Numbered from the stretch's first letter, positions 9,199 through 20,120 are shown. The stretch is 64,000 nucleotides of DNA from Marinobacterium lacunae (GCF_000705555.1 NZ_JMQN01000015.1:1-64000), one strand, 5' to 3'. The notes: generated from the letters alone by a model not told the origin. Numbers and translations: made by a program.

Positions 9199-9633
9199 AT
9201 GCGTTTGAATTCTCTGCGCCCGGGCGCCGGCTCTAAACAGGCACCGAAGCGTGTCGGTCGTGGTATCGGCTCCGGTCTGGGTAAAACTTGTGGCCGTGGT
9301 CACAAGGGTTTGAAATCCCGCTCTGGCGGTAGTGTAAACCCGGGTTTTGAAGGCGGTCAGATGCCGATTCAGCGTCGTCTGCCGAAATTTGGCTTCAACT
9401 CCCGTAAAGCGCGTTACGTTGCTGAGATCCGTCTGAGCGAGCTGGTTGCAGCTGGCGTCGACGTGGTCGATCTGGATGCGCTGAAACAGGCAGATATCAT
9501 CAAGCAGGAGATCAAGTCTGCTCGCGTGATTCTGTCTGGCGAGATCAACAAGGCAGTCACCGTTAAAGGTCTTAAAGTGACCAAGGGTGCTCAGGCTGCG
9601 ATCGAAGCTGCTGGCGGTAAAGTCGAGGCGTAA
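9199..9633 (+). CDS. rplO: 50S ribosomal protein L15
   Basis: L15 is a late 50S assembly protein. The 144-residue product opens [20 protein letters not shown]. Its glycine- and arginine-rich N-terminal extension ([18 protein letters not shown]) threads into the 23S rRNA in relatives. The stop codon is directly followed by the secY ATG with no gap. Confidence 0.97.
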   Translation: MRLNSLRPGAGSKQAPKRVGRGIGSGLGKTCGRGHKGLKSRSGGSVNPGFEGGQMPIQRRLPKFGFNSRKARYVAEIRLSELVAAGVDVVDLDALKQADIIKQEIKSARVILSGEINKAVTVKGLKVTKGAQAAIEAAGGKVEA

Positions 9634-10959
9634 ATGGCTAAGAAAGGACAAATACCAGCGGGTATGCAGAGTGGCTTGGGCGAGCTTTGGTCTCGCCTGC
9701 GCTTCGTGCTGATCGCGGTCATCGTTTACCGTATCGGGGCTCATATCCCGGTTCCCGGTATCAACCCCGACCGTCTCGCTGCGCTGTTTGATCAGAATCA
9801 GGGCACAATCCTGAGCCTGTTCAACATGTTCTCGGGTGGTGCGTTGGAACGCATGTCGATTCTGGCGCTGGGTATCATGCCGTACATCTCTGCATCGATT
9901 ATCATGCAGTTGATGACGATTGTGAGTCCGACTCTCGAGCAGTTGAAAAAAGAGGGTGAGGCGGGGCGCCGCAAGATCAACCAATATACCCGTTACGGGA
10001 CGGTGGTTCTGGCTACTGTTCAGTCATTTGGTATGGCGGTTGGTCTGGCTAACCAGGGTGTCGCGTTCGTCGCCGATATCAGCTTTTACTTTGTCGCTGT
10101 AGTAACCCTCGTTTCAGGTGCAGTCTTCCTGATGTGGCTGGGCGAACAGGTGACCGAGAAGGGTATTGGTAACGGTATCTCGATTCTGATCTTCGCAGGT
10201 ATTGTGGCCGGTCTGCCCAGTGCAATCGGCCAGTCCTTTGAAGCTGCGCGTCAGGGTGACTTGAACATCCTCGCGTTGCTGGCTATCGCCGTGATGGCGG
10301 TGGCAACTGTTGGCTTTGTCGTGTTTATGGAACGTGGTCAGCGCCGCATTACCATCAACTACGCAAAGCGTCAGCAGGGCCGCCGCGTTTACGCTGCCCA
10401 GTCCAGCCACCTGCCGCTGAAAGTGAACATGGCCGGCGTTATCCCGCCGATCTTCGCTTCCAGCATTCTGCTGTTCCCGGCATCTGTCGGTCAGTGGTTC
10501 GGTCAGGGTGAAGGTATGGGCTGGCTGCAGGATGTGGCTCTGGCTCTTGGGCCGGGACAGCCGCTGTACATTCTGCTGTTTGCTATTGCGATCGTGTTCT
10601 TCTGCTACTTCTATACCGCGATTGTCTTCAATCCGCGTGATGTCGCAGACAACCTGAAAAAATCGGGTGCCTTTATCCCGGGGATCCGTCCTGGTGAACA
10701 GTCCGCTCGCTATATCGATACTGTGCTAAGCCGCCTGACTCTGTTCGGCGCGCTCTATATCACAGCCGTATCGCTGATGCCGCAGTTCCTTGTCGTCGCG
10801 TGGAACGTACCCTTCTATTTCGGAGGTACGTCACTGTTGATCGTCGTGGTGGTGGTAATGGACTTTATGGCTCAGGTGCAGTCGCATCTGATGTCTCATC
10901 AGTACGAGTCGCTGATGAAGAAATCGAATCTTAAGGGCGGCGCGGGTCTCCTGCGCTAA
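9634..10959 (+). CDS. secY: Protein translocase subunit SecY
   Basis: SecY is the channel-forming inner-membrane subunit of the SecYEG translocon and also passes membrane proteins from the signal recognition particle. The 441-residue product shows about ten hydrophobic segments. It contains the plug-region sequence around [22 protein letters not shown] in pieces (about residues 60-80) and the cytosolic [15 protein letters not shown] loop near residue 245 that binds SecA or the ribosome. It starts immediately after the rplO stop. Confidence 0.97.
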   Translation: MAKKGQIPAGMQSGLGELWSRLRFVLIAVIVYRIGAHIPVPGINPDRLAALFDQNQGTILSLFNMFSGGALERMSILALGIMPYISASIIMQLMTIVSPTLEQLKKEGEAGRRKINQYTRYGTVVLATVQSFGMAVGLANQGVAFVADISFYFVAVVTLVSGAVFLMWLGEQVTEKGIGNGISILIFAGIVAGLPSAIGQSFEAARQGDLNILALLAIAVMAVATVGFVVFMERGQRRITINYAKRQQGRRVYAAQSSHLPLKVNMAGVIPPIFASSILLFPASVGQWFGQGEGMGWLQDVALALGPGQPLYILLFAIAIVFFCYFYTAIVFNPRDVADNLKKSGAFIPGIRPGEQSARYIDTVLSRLTLFGALYITAVSLMPQFLVVAWNVPFYFGGTSLLIVVVVVMDFMAQVQSHLMSHQYESLMKKSNLKGGAGLLR

Positions 10960-10976
10960 GCCTAATGAGGTGGATC

Positions 10977-11093
10977 ATGAAAGTACGCGCATCTGTTAAA
11001 AAGATTTGCCGCAACTGCAAGATCGTACGTCGCAACGGTTCCGTGCGCGTGATCTGCAAAGTGGAACCCCGGCACAAGCAGCGCCAGGGCTAA
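10977..11093 (+). CDS. rpmJ: 50S ribosomal protein L36 (zinc-binding form)
   Basis: This 38-residue protein starts [20 protein letters not shown] and ends PRHKQRQG. Cys11, Cys14, Cys27 and His33 form the zinc ribbon of the C+ form of L36. It follows secY by 17 bases with GAGGTGG as ribosome binding site and closes the spc operon. It is short, but the sequence match to the family is unambiguous. Confidence 0.96.
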   Translation: MKVRASVKKICRNCKIVRRNGSVRVICKVEPRHKQRQG

Positions 11094-11133
11094 TCCACAA
11101 AGGCTGGTTGTTGGGAGGTCAGCGCTGCTTGCC

Positions 11134-11162
11134 TTGATTTAATTTTGATCAAGGTGTAGTAT
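11134..11162 (+). promoter_or_regulatory. Alpha operon promoter
   Basis: TTGATT (11134-11139) and TAGTAT (11157-11162) are spaced by 17 bases in the 146-base gap before rpsM. The gap suggests a separate transcription unit for rpsM-rpsK-rpsD-rpoA-rplQ in addition to read-through from spc. Confidence 0.65.
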
Positions 11163-11194
11163 TGCGCGCCTTCCACGAACTATTTGATTAAACG

Positions 11195-11219
11195 GTTCCC
11201 GTATCAGTCATTCGGGAAC
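11195..11219 (+). promoter_or_regulatory. Alpha operon leader hairpin, possible S4 target
   Basis: GTTCCCG (11195-11201) pairs with CGGGAAC (11213-11219) around an 11-base loop just ahead of the rpsM start at 11240. In E. coli, S4 represses this operon through a pseudoknot in the same place. A pseudoknot could not be established here by eye. Confidence 0.45.
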
Positions 11220-11239
11220 AGAAATATGGAGTACATTGA

Positions 11240-11596
11240 ATGGCCCGTATAGCTGGCGTCAATATTCCTGACAATAAGCATGCGGTAATTTCTCTGACTT
11301 ACATTTACGGTATTGGCCGCACGACTGCTCAGCAGATCTGCGCAGCCACCGGCATCGAGCCGAGCACCAAAGTTGGTGATCTGTCTGAAGAGCAGCTCGA
11401 TAATGTTCGTGGTGAAATTGCCAAGTTGACTGTTGAAGGCGACCTGCGTCGTGAAGTCAACATGAACATTAAGCGTCTTATGGACTTGGGTTGCTTCCGT
11501 GGCCTGCGTCATCGTCGCAACCTGCCGGTTCGCGGTCAGCGCAGCAAGACCAATGCTCGCACCCGCAAGGGCCCGCGCAAGCCGATCCGTAAGTAA
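11240..11596 (+). CDS. rpsM: 30S ribosomal protein S13
   Basis: S13 contacts P-site tRNA and bridges to the 50S subunit. The 118-residue product [20 protein letters not shown] has the helix-hairpin region near residue 14 and the basic C-terminal tail [20 protein letters not shown] that reaches the tRNA. First gene of the alpha operon. Confidence 0.97.
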   Translation: MARIAGVNIPDNKHAVISLTYIYGIGRTTAQQICAATGIEPSTKVGDLSEEQLDNVRGEIAKLTVEGDLRREVNMNIKRLMDLGCFRGLRHRRNLPVRGQRSKTNARTRKGPRKPIRK

Positions 11597-11615
11597 GCGA
11601 TAGGAATTTCCGAAT

Positions 11616-12005
11616 ATGGCAAAGCCAGGTAATCGCACACGTAAAAAGGTTAAAAAGCAGGTAGCGGATGGCCTCGCGCACATCCACGCCTCTTTTAACA
11701 ACACCATTATCACCATCACCGATCGCCAGGGTAACGCACTGTCTTGGGCTACCTCCGGTGGTTCAGGTTTCCGTGGTTCTCGTAAGAGCACTCCGTTCGC
11801 TGCGCAGGTTGCTGCAGAGCGCGCCGGTAATGCTGCTCTGGAGTACGGACTGAAAAACCTGGACGTGTTTGTGAAGGGCCCGGGACCGGGTCGTGAATCT
11901 GCAGTTCGCGCGCTGAATGCGTGTGGCTACAAGATCACAAACATCACGGACGTAACCCCGATTCCGCACAACGGCTGTCGTCCGCCGAAGAAGCGTCGCG
12001 TTTAA
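11616..12005 (+). CDS. rpsK: 30S ribosomal protein S11
   Basis: S11 lies on the platform near the mRNA exit. The 129-residue product begins [20 protein letters not shown] and ends with the invariant [20 protein letters not shown], which contains the asparagine-glycine pair known to form isoaspartate in E. coli. It lies 19 bases after rpsM. Confidence 0.97.
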   Translation: MAKPGNRTRKKVKKQVADGLAHIHASFNNTIITITDRQGNALSWATSGGSGFRGSRKSTPFAAQVAAERAGNAALEYGLKNLDVFVKGPGPGRESAVRALNACGYKITNITDVTPIPHNGCRPPKKRRV

Positions 12006-12020
12006 TCTGGAGACGGTAAT

Positions 12021-12641
12021 ATGGCTCGTTATCTTGGACCTAAGTGCAAGCTGTCCCGTCGCGAAGGCACCGATCTCTTCCTGAAGAGCGGTGTGCGCGC
12101 ACTCGACAGCAAGTGCAAAGCTGAAACAGTACCGGGTGTACACGGTGCCCGTCGCGGACGTCTGTCCGACTACGGTCTTCAGCTGCGTGAAAAACAGAAA
12201 GTACGTCGTACCTACGGTGTTCTGGAACGCCAGTTCCGTAGCTACTACAAAGAAGCGGCTCGTCAGAAGGGTGCTACAGGTGAAGTCCTGCTGCAGCTTC
12301 TCGAAAGCCGTCTGGACAACGTCGTTTACCGCATGGGTTACGGTTCTACCCGCGCGGAAGCTCGTCAGATCGTCTCTCACCGTCAGATCACCGTTAACGG
12401 TCAGTCTGTGAATGTACCCTCTTACCAGGTGCAGGAAGGTGATGTGGTCGCTGTACGTGAAAAAGCCAAGAACCAGCTGCGTATCAAACACGCTCTGGAA
12501 CTTGCTGCACAGCGTGCACCGGTCGAGTGGATCGAGGTAGATGCTGCCAAGATGGAAGGTGTTTTCAAAGCACGTCCGGAACGTAGCGATCTGTCTGCCG
12601 ATATCAACGAGCACCTGATCGTTGAGCTCTACTCGAAGTAA
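12021..12641 (+). CDS. rpsD: 30S ribosomal protein S4
   Basis: S4 nucleates 30S assembly, affects decoding fidelity and, in E. coli, represses the alpha operon. The 206-residue product matches E. coli length. It contains the S4 RNA-binding domain from about residue 96 ([20 protein letters not shown]) and ends LIVELYSK. Gap of 15 bases after rpsK. Confidence 0.97.
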   Translation: MARYLGPKCKLSRREGTDLFLKSGVRALDSKCKAETVPGVHGARRGRLSDYGLQLREKQKVRRTYGVLERQFRSYYKEAARQKGATGEVLLQLLESRLDNVVYRMGYGSTRAEARQIVSHRQITVNGQSVNVPSYQVQEGDVVAVREKAKNQLRIKHALELAAQRAPVEWIEVDAAKMEGVFKARPERSDLSADINEHLIVELYSK

Positions 12642-12667
12642 TTCTTGAACTCTTGACTGGTGGAACT

Positions 12668-13672
12668 ATGCAGCGTTCAGTAAACGAGTTTCTTAGCCCA
12701 CGTCATATTGACGTACAGGAGATCAGCAAGACACGCGCCAAGGTTACTCTTGAGCCCCTGGAGCGTGGATTCGGTCATACCCTGGGCAACGCGCTGCGCC
12801 GTATTCTGCTCTCTTCCATGCCTGGCTGCGCCATCACGGAAGTAGAGATCGATGGTGTGCTGCACGAATACAGCAGCATCGAAGGGGTACAGGAGGATGT
12901 CATTGAGATCCTGCTGAACCTCAAGGGTGTTGCTATCGCGCTGCACACTTCCGATGAAGCGGTGCTGACGCTTAGCAAGTCTGAGCCCGGTCCTGTTACA
13001 GCTGGTGATATCCAACTGAATCAGGATGTTGAAATTGCCAATCCCGATCACGTGATTGCGCATCTCAACAGTGGCGCAAACCTGAATATGCACCTGACGG
13101 TTACGCGCGGTCGCGGCTATGTGCCTGCAGATGCCCGTATCAGCGAGGATGATGAAACTCGTGCTATTGGCCGTCTGCAGCTGGATGCCAGCTACAGCCC
13201 GGTATTGCGTGTCTCCTACGCTGTAGAGAGTGCACGTGTCGAGCAGCGTACCGACCTGGATAAACTCGTTATCGATATCGAGTCCAACGGTACTATCGAC
13301 CCGGAAGAGTGCATCCGTCGCGCGGCAACTATCCTGCAGCAACAGCTTGCAGTGTTCGTTGACCTCGAAGACGCCAGTGAACAGACTCGGTCGGAGCCGG
13401 CAGAGCCGGAGATCGATCCGGTCCTGCTGCGTCCGGTCGATGATCTTGAGCTGACTGTACGTTCCGCTAACTGTCTGAAAGCAGAGCAGATCTACTACAT
13501 CGGTGATCTGATCCAGCGCACTGAAGTAGAACTGCTGAAGACTCCTAACCTGGGTAAGAAGTCGCTGACTGAGATCAAGGACGTGCTGGCGTCCAAAGGT
13601 CTGTCGCTCGGCATGCGTCTTGAGAACTGGCCCCCGGCTAGCCTCAAGGGCGACGACAAGGCCGCGTCCTAA
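12668..13672 (+). CDS. rpoA: RNA polymerase alpha subunit
   Basis: Alpha dimerises to start RNA polymerase assembly, and its C-terminal domain contacts UP elements and activators. The product [20 protein letters not shown] has 334 residues against 329 in E. coli. The N-terminal domain carries [20 protein letters not shown] flexible linker near residue 240 is followed by an alpha-CTD with [20 protein letters not shown]. The ATG at 12668 is chosen to match family starts; an upstream in-frame start codon would add five residues. Confidence 0.97.
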   Translation: MQRSVNEFLSPRHIDVQEISKTRAKVTLEPLERGFGHTLGNALRRILLSSMPGCAITEVEIDGVLHEYSSIEGVQEDVIEILLNLKGVAIALHTSDEAVLTLSKSEPGPVTAGDIQLNQDVEIANPDHVIAHLNSGANLNMHLTVTRGRGYVPADARISEDDETRAIGRLQLDASYSPVLRVSYAVESARVEQRTDLDKLVIDIESNGTIDPEECIRRAATILQQQLAVFVDLEDASEQTRSEPAEPEIDPVLLRPVDDLELTVRSANCLKAEQIYYIGDLIQRTEVELLKTPNLGKKSLTEIKDVLASKGLSLGMRLENWPPASLKGDDKAAS

Positions 13673-13711
13673 GTCTCGGCTTCTATCCCTGAGTTGTTAA
13701 GGATTTAGAAA

Positions 13712-14110
13712 ATGCGTCATCGTAAATCTGGTCGTCACTTTAATCGTACAAGTGCGCACCGCAAAGCGATGTTCAAAAACATGGCGGTGTCTCTGTTCGA
13801 ACACGAACTGATCAAGACCACACTGCCTAAAGCTAAAGAACTGCGCCGCTTTGCAGAGCCGCTGATTACTCTGGCCAAAACTGACTCGGTTGCTAACCGT
13901 CGTCTGGCATTCTCACGTACCCGCAGCAACGAAGCTGTAGGTAAACTGTTCAACGAACTGGGCCCGCGTTACGCGAACCGTCCGGGTGGTTATATCCGCA
14001 TTCTGAAATGCGGTTACCGCGCCGGCGACAACGCGCCGATGGCTTATGTTGAGCTGGTTGATCGTGCCGCTGGCCAGGCTGTTGTCGTTGAAGAGTCTGC
14101 AGAAGACTAA
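13712..14110 (+). CDS. rplQ: 50S ribosomal protein L17
   Basis: L17 sits at the tunnel exit side of the 50S subunit. The product [20 protein letters not shown] has 132 residues, close to the family's 127. It is the last gene of the alpha operon and is closed by a strong terminator 22 bases downstream. Confidence 0.97.
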   Translation: MRHRKSGRHFNRTSAHRKAMFKNMAVSLFEHELIKTTLPKAKELRRFAEPLITLAKTDSVANRRLAFSRTRSNEAVGKLFNELGPRYANRPGGYIRILKCGYRAGDNAPMAYVELVDRAAGQAVVVEESAED

Positions 14111-14131
14111 GTAAACGTTTCAGCCAAATTG

Positions 14132-14160
14132 AAAAACCCGATCCCCGGATCGGGTTTTTT
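14132..14160 (+). terminator. Terminator of the alpha operon
   Basis: AAAAACCCGAT pairs with ATCGGGTTTTT around a CCCCGG centre, followed by more T residues. Confidence 0.93.
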
Positions 14161-14192
14161 ATTGCCTGGTTACCAGGTCGGTCATACTGCAT

Positions 14193-14226
14193 AAAAAGCC
14201 CCGCGTTTTTCGACGCGGGGCTTTTT
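14193..14226. terminator. Bidirectional terminator between rplQ and uvrA
   Basis: AAAAAGCCCCGCG (14193-14205) and CGCGGGGCTTTTT (14214-14226) form a 13-bp stem. The A/T flanks make it functional for uvrA on the minus strand and as a backup for rplQ. Confidence 0.9.
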
Positions 14227-14230
14227 AGTG

Positions 14231-17050
14231 TTAAAGCATGGTTTTGAGGAAGCGACCGGTGTGGGAGGCCGGGTTATGGGCGACCTCTTCGGGCGTTCCT
14301 GTTGCGATGATTTCGCCCCCGCCGCTGCCGCCTTCGGGGCCCAGGTCGATGATCCAGTCGGCCGTCTTGATCACGTCCAGATTGTGTTCGATAACAACGA
14401 TGGTGTTGCCATGGTCACGCAATCGGTCGAGAACGGTCAGCAACTGCTGAATATCATAGAAGTGCAGTCCGGTCGTCGGCTCGTCGAGAATATACAGGGT
14501 TTTACCGGTATCGCGTTTTGAAAGCTCTCTGGCGAGCTTAACGCGCTGGGCCTCACCACCTGAAAGCGTGGTGGCGGCCTGGCCTAAGCGTATGTAGCTC
14601 AGGCCTACATCGATGAGTGTCTGCAGACGTCGTGCCAGTGCGGGGATAGCGTCGAAAAACTCGCGCGCGTCTTCGACAGTTAGGTCCAATACCTCATGGA
14701 TGCTCTTGCCCTTGTATTTTACTTCCAGTGTTTCGCGGTTATATCGCTTGCCCTTGCAGACATCGCAGGGAACGTAGATGTCCGGCAGGAAGTGCATTTC
14801 GACCTTGATTACGCCGTCGCCCTGGCAGGCTTCGCAGCGTCCGCCCTTGACGTTGAAGCTGAAACGCCCGGGCTTATAACCACGTGAGCGCGCTTCTTGT
14901 GTACCGGAGAACAGCTCTCGGATCTGGGTAAATATGCCTGTATAGGTCGCGGGGTTTGAGCGGGGTGTGCGACCGATTGGACTCTGGTCGATATCGATGA
15001 CCTTGTCGAAGTGTTCCAGTCCATCGATTTTCGTATAGGGAGCGGCCTCAAGTGTCGTGGCGTGATTGAGGGCAGTGGCCGCGACCGGGAACAGGGTGTT
15101 GTTGATCAGCGTTGATTTCCCCGACCCCGATACCCCGGTCACGCAGGTGAGCAGTCCTACCGGCACTTCAAGGCTTACGTTCTGGAGGTTATTGCCACTG
15201 GCACCATGCAATTTGAGCATTCTTTCCGGATCACAGGGGTGGCGTGTGGAGGGTACCTCAATCTTGCGCTCACCACACAAATACTGGCCTGTAACGGATT
15301 CCTTGCATGCCATGACCTCTTCCGGCCGGCCATCGGCGATAACGCGACCGCCGTGCACGCCTGCGCCGGGGCCGATGTCGATTACCCAGTCGGCCAGTCG
15401 GATGGCGTCTTCGTCATGCTCGACAACGATAACGGTATTGCCCAGGTCGCGAAGGTGCTCGAGGGTTTTCAGCAGGCGCTCGTTGTCCCTCTGGTGAAGG
15501 CCAATGGATGGCTCATCAAGGATATACATCACGCCTACGAGGCCTGCGCCGATCTGACTTGCAAGGCGTATCCGCTGTGCTTCGCCGCCCGAAAGTGTCT
15601 CTGCACTGCGTTCCAGCGACAGGTAATCCAATCCCACATTGACCAGGAAGGACAGTCGCTCGCGTATCTCCTTGAGAATTTTTTCTGCGATCTCGCCTTG
15701 CTTGCCGCTGAGTTTCAGCGCTTCGAAGTAGTCGTGGGCAGCGCCAATCGGCAGGCGAACCAGTTCAGGCAGCGTGCGTTCGTCAATGAAGACGTGGCGG
15801 GCATCGCGACGCAAGCGAGTGCCTGAGCAGCTTGGGCAGGGCTGCATGTTGAGGTATTTGGACAGGTCCTCCCGAACCATTTCCGATTCGGTTTCGCGAT
15901 AACGCCGTTCCAGATTGTTGAGGACACCCTCAAAGGGGTGGGACTTGGTGACCACGGTACCGCGGTCGTTTACGTACTGGAAAGGTACTTCGACCTTGCC
16001 GCTGCCCTGGAGGATCACTTTCTGATGCTGGCTGTCGAGCTGCTGGAAGGGCGTGTCCATATCGAAGCCGAAGTGCTGTGCGACGGACTTCAATTGCTGG
16101 TAGTAATAGAGCGTACGCCGGTCCCATCCTCGTATGGCCCCTTCGGACAGTGTCAGACTTGGGTCATGAACCACTTTGATGGGGTCGAAGTACTGCCTTA
16201 CGCCCAGGCCGTCACAGCTTGGGCAGGCACCGTGAGGGTTGTTGAACGAGAAAAGTCTGGGCTCAAGTTCCTGAATGCTGTGGCCGCAGGTCGGGCAGGC
16301 GAAACGTGATGAGAACACCAGTTCATCCCGCACCTCGTCCATCCAGGCGACGCGTGCGACGCCGTCGGTAAGTGTCAGGGCGGTTTCGAACGATTCGGCC
16401 AGACGGGTCTGAAGATCCTCACGGACCTTGAAGCGATCAACCACGACCTCAATGTTGTGCTTGCGATTCTTGTCGAGCGCCGGCGCCTCGTCCAGATCAA
16501 CCACGATGCCGTCGATACGGGCGCGCACGAATCCCTGCGCGCGCAGGTCAGCCAGTGTATGCAGGTGCTCACCTTTACGGTCTTGTACCACCGGGGCCAG
16601 TAGCATCAGCTTGCTGCCTTCAGGGAGTGCCAGTACCTGATCGACCATCTGACTGATGGTTTGTGCGGACAGCGGCAGGTCGTGATCGGGGCATCGCGGC
16701 TCACCGGCGCGTGCGAACAGCAGACGCAGGTAGTCGTATATTTCCGTGATGGTACCGACGGTGGATCGCGGATTGTGCGAGGTGGATTTCTGCTCAATGG
16801 AAATGGCCGGAGACAGCCCTTCGATGTGGTCCACATCGGGCTTCTCCATCATTGACAGAAACTGTCGGGCGTACGTCGACAGGGACTCGACATAACGGCG
16901 TTGTCCCTCGGCGTAGAGCGTATCGAACGCCAGGGAGGATTTGCCTGAGCCAGATAGGCCGGTAATAACGATCAGCTTGTCACGCGGAATATCCAGATCG
17001 ATATTCTTGAGGTTGTGAGTACGGGCGCCGCGTACCAGAATCTTGTCCAT
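14231..17050 (-). CDS. uvrA: Excinuclease ABC subunit A
   Basis: UvrA is the DNA-damage sensor of nucleotide excision repair and loads UvrB. The 939-residue product has Walker A GLSGSGKS at 31-38 and a second one (GVSGSGKST) in the C-terminal half. It has two ABC signature motifs ([12 protein letters not shown] and [12 protein letters not shown]) and zinc-finger cysteines (CPTC...CPSC, CEAC...CDVC). Start ATG is at 17050, giving [17 protein letters not shown] as in relatives; an in-frame extension upstream lacks support. It is divergent from ssb. No LexA box was found in the shared gap. Confidence 0.97.
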   Translation of the reverse strand: MDKILVRGARTHNLKNIDLDIPRDKLIVITGLSGSGKSSLAFDTLYAEGQRRYVESLSTYARQFLSMMEKPDVDHIEGLSPAISIEQKSTSHNPRSTVGTITEIYDYLRLLFARAGEPRCPDHDLPLSAQTISQMVDQVLALPEGSKLMLLAPVVQDRKGEHLHTLADLRAQGFVRARIDGIVVDLDEAPALDKNRKHNIEVVVDRFKVREDLQTRLAESFETALTLTDGVARVAWMDEVRDELVFSSRFACPTCGHSIQELEPRLFSFNNPHGACPSCDGLGVRQYFDPIKVVHDPSLTLSEGAIRGWDRRTLYYYQQLKSVAQHFGFDMDTPFQQLDSQHQKVILQGSGKVEVPFQYVNDRGTVVTKSHPFEGVLNNLERRYRETESEMVREDLSKYLNMQPCPSCSGTRLRRDARHVFIDERTLPELVRLPIGAAHDYFEALKLSGKQGEIAEKILKEIRERLSFLVNVGLDYLSLERSAETLSGGEAQRIRLASQIGAGLVGVMYILDEPSIGLHQRDNERLLKTLEHLRDLGNTVIVVEHDEDAIRLADWVIDIGPGAGVHGGRVIADGRPEEVMACKESVTGQYLCGERKIEVPSTRHPCDPERMLKLHGASGNNLQNVSLEVPVGLLTCVTGVSGSGKSTLINNTLFPVAATALNHATTLEAAPYTKIDGLEHFDKVIDIDQSPIGRTPRSNPATYTGIFTQIRELFSGTQEARSRGYKPGRFSFNVKGGRCEACQGDGVIKVEMHFLPDIYVPCDVCKGKRYNRETLEVKYKGKSIHEVLDLTVEDAREFFDAIPALARRLQTLIDVGLSYIRLGQAATTLSGGEAQRVKLARELSKRDTGKTLYILDEPTTGLHFYDIQQLLTVLDRLRDHGNTIVVIEHNLDVIKTADWIIDLGPEGGSGGGEIIATGTPEEVAHNPASHTGRFLKTML

Positions 17051-17081
17051 GAACTCTCCGGTCAGTCTGGGCAAAAGGTCT

Positions 17082-17087
17082 ATTATA
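17082..17087 (-). promoter_or_regulatory. uvrA -10 element
   Basis: The minus strand reads a perfect TATAAT 32 bases upstream of the uvrA start. The -35 region is weak, so only the -10 is assigned. Confidence 0.5.
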
Positions 17088-17205
17088 GGCTGTGCGCAAG
17101 GGGACCTAAAACCGCCTTGCTGTGTTATTCTCGCAGTTGAAGAAAAAGACGGGCACAGGAGGTGCCTGGGCAGTAGAAAGCAATGAACCCTAAGTGGAGA
17201 TTGAG

Positions 17206-17712
17206 ATGGCGCGTGGCATCAACAAAGTGATTCTGATCGGTAATCTGGGGGGCGACCCTGAAGTACGTTACATGCCCTCGGGTAATGCGGTCACCAACGT
17301 AACTCTGGCGACCAGCGAGTCCTGGAAGGACAAGCAGTCAGGTCAGCAGCAGGAGCGTACGGAATGGCACCGCGTGGTATTTTTCAATCGTCTGGCCGAG
17401 ATCGCCGGTGAATATTTGCGCAAGGGCTCCAAAGTTTACGTAGAGGGGTCTCTGCGTACTCGCAAATGGCAGGGCCAGGACGGTCAGGACCGCTATACCA
17501 CCGAAATCGTGGCCAGCGAGCTGCAGATGCTGGACGGTCGTGGCGGTGAAAGTGGTGGTTATGCACAGCCTGATCCGATGGGATACGGCCAACCGCAGCA
17601 GCCGGCGCCCCAGCGTACGCAGCAGCGTCCTGCACCGCAGTCTCAGCCTGCGCAGCAGCCGGCGGCACCGGCTCCGGATATGGACCCATTCGATGATGAT
17701 ATCCCCTTCTAA
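17206..17712 (+). CDS. ssb: Single-stranded DNA-binding protein
   Basis: SSB coats single-stranded DNA in replication, recombination and repair and recruits partners through its tail. The 168-residue product has the OB fold [20 protein letters not shown], a glutamine/proline-rich linker (about residues 120-155) and the conserved acidic partner-binding tip [11 protein letters not shown]. The ATG at 17206 follows GGAG (17196-17199); a longer reading from 17194 is unlikely. It is next to uvrA, a common arrangement. Confidence 0.97.
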   Translation: MARGINKVILIGNLGGDPEVRYMPSGNAVTNVTLATSESWKDKQSGQQQERTEWHRVVFFNRLAEIAGEYLRKGSKVYVEGSLRTRKWQGQDGQDRYTTEIVASELQMLDGRGGESGGYAQPDPMGYGQPQQPAPQRTQQRPAPQSQPAQQPAAPAPDMDPFDDDIPF

Positions 17713-17715
17713 TCG

Positions 17716-18693
17716 ATGAGCGCGAATCCCTTCGCAGAACCAAGCCGCATTCTGATAACCGGTGCTCAAGGCCAGATTGGTCGGGCACTGGTGTCGCTGC
17801 TCGAGCGGGACCCCGATTTTATCGTCACCGCGTGTTCTCGGCGTCAGCTGGACATCACTAACAAAAAACAGCTTGCGGATGTGCTGGCTGAGGTGTTGCC
17901 GGATTACGTGGTGAACTGCGCAGGTTTTAACCGGGTTGATCCTGCCGAGCAGGACCCCCAGCGAGCCTATGCGGTGAACGCGGAGGGTGTGGCAGGGCTC
18001 GCTGCCATGTGTGGCGAGATGTCGATACCGTTATTGCACCTGTCGTCGGATTACGTATTCGACGGGCACTACGCCAGTGGATACAAAGAGTCGGATGAAG
18101 CCGCGCCCTTGGGTATCTACGGTGACAGCAAGTGGCAGGGCGAAGAGCATATCCGGCGTTTGCTGCCGCGGCATATCATTCTGCGTGTGAGTTGGATATT
18201 CAGCGCCTGTGGTACCAACTTCCTGCTTCGGACCCTTGAACAGGCCCGTCACGAGCCCTGTATTCAAGCGGTGGATGACCGTCGCGGTTGTCCAACCTCG
18301 TCCCAGGATGTGGCGCGGGTTCTTTCGGCTATCCTCAAACAGTTGGCCAACGGAGCCGAGGCTTGGGGAACCTACCACTATTGTGGGGCGGAGATCACCA
18401 CACGCTATGGCTTTAGCGAGGCAATTCTCGCCGCTGCGCGCCAGTATGAGGAGCTTGCCGTAGAGGAGCTTCTGCCTGTCTCTTCACGGGATATGCCGGA
18501 GGCGGCGGAACGTCCTGCCTCATCGGTACTCAAATGCAATAAGTTGCTTAATACTTTCGGTATACGTCAGCGGCCCTGGCGTTCGGAACTGCAGCGCCTG
18601 GTCCGCGAACTATACGGTGAGCGGGCGTTAGAAGAGCCCCAGAGCAGGCGAATGGGTGCGGGCGACAGCGATCAGGTAGCCCAGGCTCAGTAG
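17716..18693 (+). CDS. RmlD-like NAD(P)-dependent sugar-nucleotide reductase
   Basis: The 325-residue product is a short-chain dehydrogenase of the RmlD (dTDP-4-dehydrorhamnose reductase) family. It has the Rossmann GxxGxxG as GAQGQIG (about residues 16-22), an NCAG segment, the LSSDYVFDG catalytic Thr/Ser region and YGDSK as the YxxxK pair. The other rhamnose genes (rmlA, B, C) are absent nearby, so the true substrate is uncertain. It begins three bases after ssb, with no clear ribosome binding site of its own. Its last 66 bases overlap sirB tail to tail. The C-terminal 25 residues are low-complexity and may be non-conserved. Confidence 0.8.
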   Translation: MSANPFAEPSRILITGAQGQIGRALVSLLERDPDFIVTACSRRQLDITNKKQLADVLAEVLPDYVVNCAGFNRVDPAEQDPQRAYAVNAEGVAGLAAMCGEMSIPLLHLSSDYVFDGHYASGYKESDEAAPLGIYGDSKWQGEEHIRRLLPRHIILRVSWIFSACGTNFLLRTLEQARHEPCIQAVDDRRGCPTSSQDVARVLSAILKQLANGAEAWGTYHYCGAEITTRYGFSEAILAAARQYEELAVEELLPVSSRDMPEAAERPASSVLKCNKLLNTFGIRQRPWRSELQRLVRELYGERALEEPQSRRMGAGDSDQVAQAQ

Positions 18694-19014
18694 TGCACCG
18701 AACATTGCTAGGACACGTGTCCGTTTGGTCCGACCGCGTTTCAGGGCAATGGTACCGAGCAGGATGTAGATCAGGACCCCCATTACTTTTGCGGTCAGCC
18801 AATGGTTGACCAGTGGGTATTGATGGATCACCAGCATCAGGCCGATGGCGCTTACAAGTAAGATTGAGTCGACAATGTGCGGGACAATACGTAGCCAGCG
18901 CCAGTTGAGCGCCTTGGGGTGCCAGAGCATCAGTGCCGAGCGCAACAGGAAGAGGGTGATCGTGAGGGCTACGGTTGTCAGGTGAATATGTTTAAGCGCT
19001 GTGTACAGCATCAT
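18628..19014 (-). CDS. SirB family inner-membrane protein
   Basis: The 128-residue product starts MMLYTALKHIHLTTVALTIT and has four hydrophobic segments, matching the SirB family, whose biochemical role is unknown. Conserved features seen are KHIHL at the N-terminus and WLTAKVMGVLIYILLG. The tandem ATG at 19014/19011, preceded by GAGAG on the minus strand, is used rather than an upstream TTG at 19056. The gene is convergent with and overlaps the RmlD-like gene. Confidence 0.75.
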   Translation of the reverse strand: MMLYTALKHIHLTTVALTITLFLLRSALMLWHPKALNWRWLRIVPHIVDSILLVSAIGLMLVIHQYPLVNHWLTAKVMGVLIYILLGTIALKRGRTKRTRVLAMFGALLSLGYLIAVARTHSPALGLF

Positions 19015-19121
19015 TGTCTCTCTGAGGCTGGGTTGCGGTGGAGTGGTTGCAGACAATGCGTGATCACTTTCTTCGAGTCAAATAAGAATGGCGCATTACT
19101 TTGAGTAGTGGAGTGTGCAGT

Positions 19122-20120
19122 ATGAGTCAGCCAGCATCCCCTCAATTGATCGACGGTTTCGGCCGCCGTATCGATTACGTGCGGATTTCGGTGACGGACC
19201 GCTGCGATTTCCGCTGTGTCTACTGCATGTCGGAAAATATGGAGTTTTTGCCCCGCTCGGAAGTGCTGTCGCTTGAGGAGTTGTACGACGTGGCGGCCGC
19301 GTTTGCGCGTTTGGGCGTGCGCAAAATACGCCTGACCGGTGGCGAGCCACTGGTGCGGCGTGACGTGTTAAGCCTGATTGAGCGTTTGGGCAAGTTGCCG
19401 GTCGAGCTGGTGCTGACTACCAACGGATCTCAACTGACCCGAATGGCGGACGACCTCGCAAGGGCGAGGGTTCAGCGTCTGAATATCAGTCTGGATTCAC
19501 TGCGTCCTGAGAGGTTCAGGGAGCTGACTCGAACAGGCAGGCTCGAGCAGGTGCTTGCCGGTATCGAGGCGGCCCGTCGAGCCGGATTCAAGCGCATTAA
19601 ACTGAATGCAGTCGTGCTCAAGGGGCGCAACGAGGACGAAGTACTGGACCTGGTCGAGTTTGCCCGCGACTCAGGGCTCGATATCAGCTTCATTGAAGAG
19701 ATGCCGCTTGGGCAGATCACCGAGCACGGACGTGAAGAGGCCTATTGCTCCAGTGATGAACTCCGAGAGCTGATCAACAGCCGTTACCCGCTCAAGGACA
19801 GTTCTGAAAGTACCGGTGGGCCGTCGCATTATTTCCTGATGGATGATTCCCCGTCACGTATCGGTTTTATATCGCCCCATAGCCATAACTTCTGTGGTGA
19901 CTGCAACAGGGTTCGCGTCACTGTCGAGGGACGCCTGCTGCTTTGTCTGGGCAACGAGCACTCTGTCGATCTGCGTGAGGTGATGCGCCAGTACCCCGGT
20001 GATGCCGGTAGACTTGAGCAGGCGCTGATAGACGCGATGGCCATCAAGCCCGAGAAGCATGAGTTCCGCCTCGATGACGAGCCCAAAATCCTGCGTTTTA
20101 TGAATATGACGGGCGGCTAG
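19122..20120 (+). CDS. moaA: GTP 3',8-cyclase MoaA
   Basis: MoaA is a radical SAM enzyme that rearranges GTP in the first step of molybdenum cofactor synthesis. The 332-residue product has the radical-SAM cluster CDFRCVYC (Cys28, Cys32, Cys35), the C-terminal cluster region [11 protein letters not shown] with a further Cys in LLLCLGN, and the essential C-terminal Gly-Gly (NMTGG). The ATG at 19122 follows GGAG (19110-19113). It leads the moaA-moaB-moeA run and is needed for NasA at 48-51 kb. Confidence 0.96.
   Translation: MSQPASPQLIDGFGRRIDYVRISVTDRCDFRCVYCMSENMEFLPRSEVLSLEELYDVAAAFARLGVRKIRLTGGEPLVRRDVLSLIERLGKLPVELVLTTNGSQLTRMADDLARARVQRLNISLDSLRPERFRELTRTGRLEQVLAGIEAARRAGFKRIKLNAVVLKGRNEDEVLDLVEFARDSGLDISFIEEMPLGQITEHGREEAYCSSDELRELINSRYPLKDSSESTGGPSHYFLMDDSPSRIGFISPHSHNFCGDCNRVRVTVEGRLLLCLGNEHSVDLREVMRQYPGDAGRLEQALIDAMAIKPEKHEFRLDDEPKILRFMNMTGG

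Noticed and set aside
17075-17205. LexA/SOS box between uvrA and ssb
   Set aside because: The nearest candidate, CTG...CAG at the TGTTATTCTCG segment, has an 11-base rather than 10-base interior and lacks CTGT...ACAG. No valid box was found.
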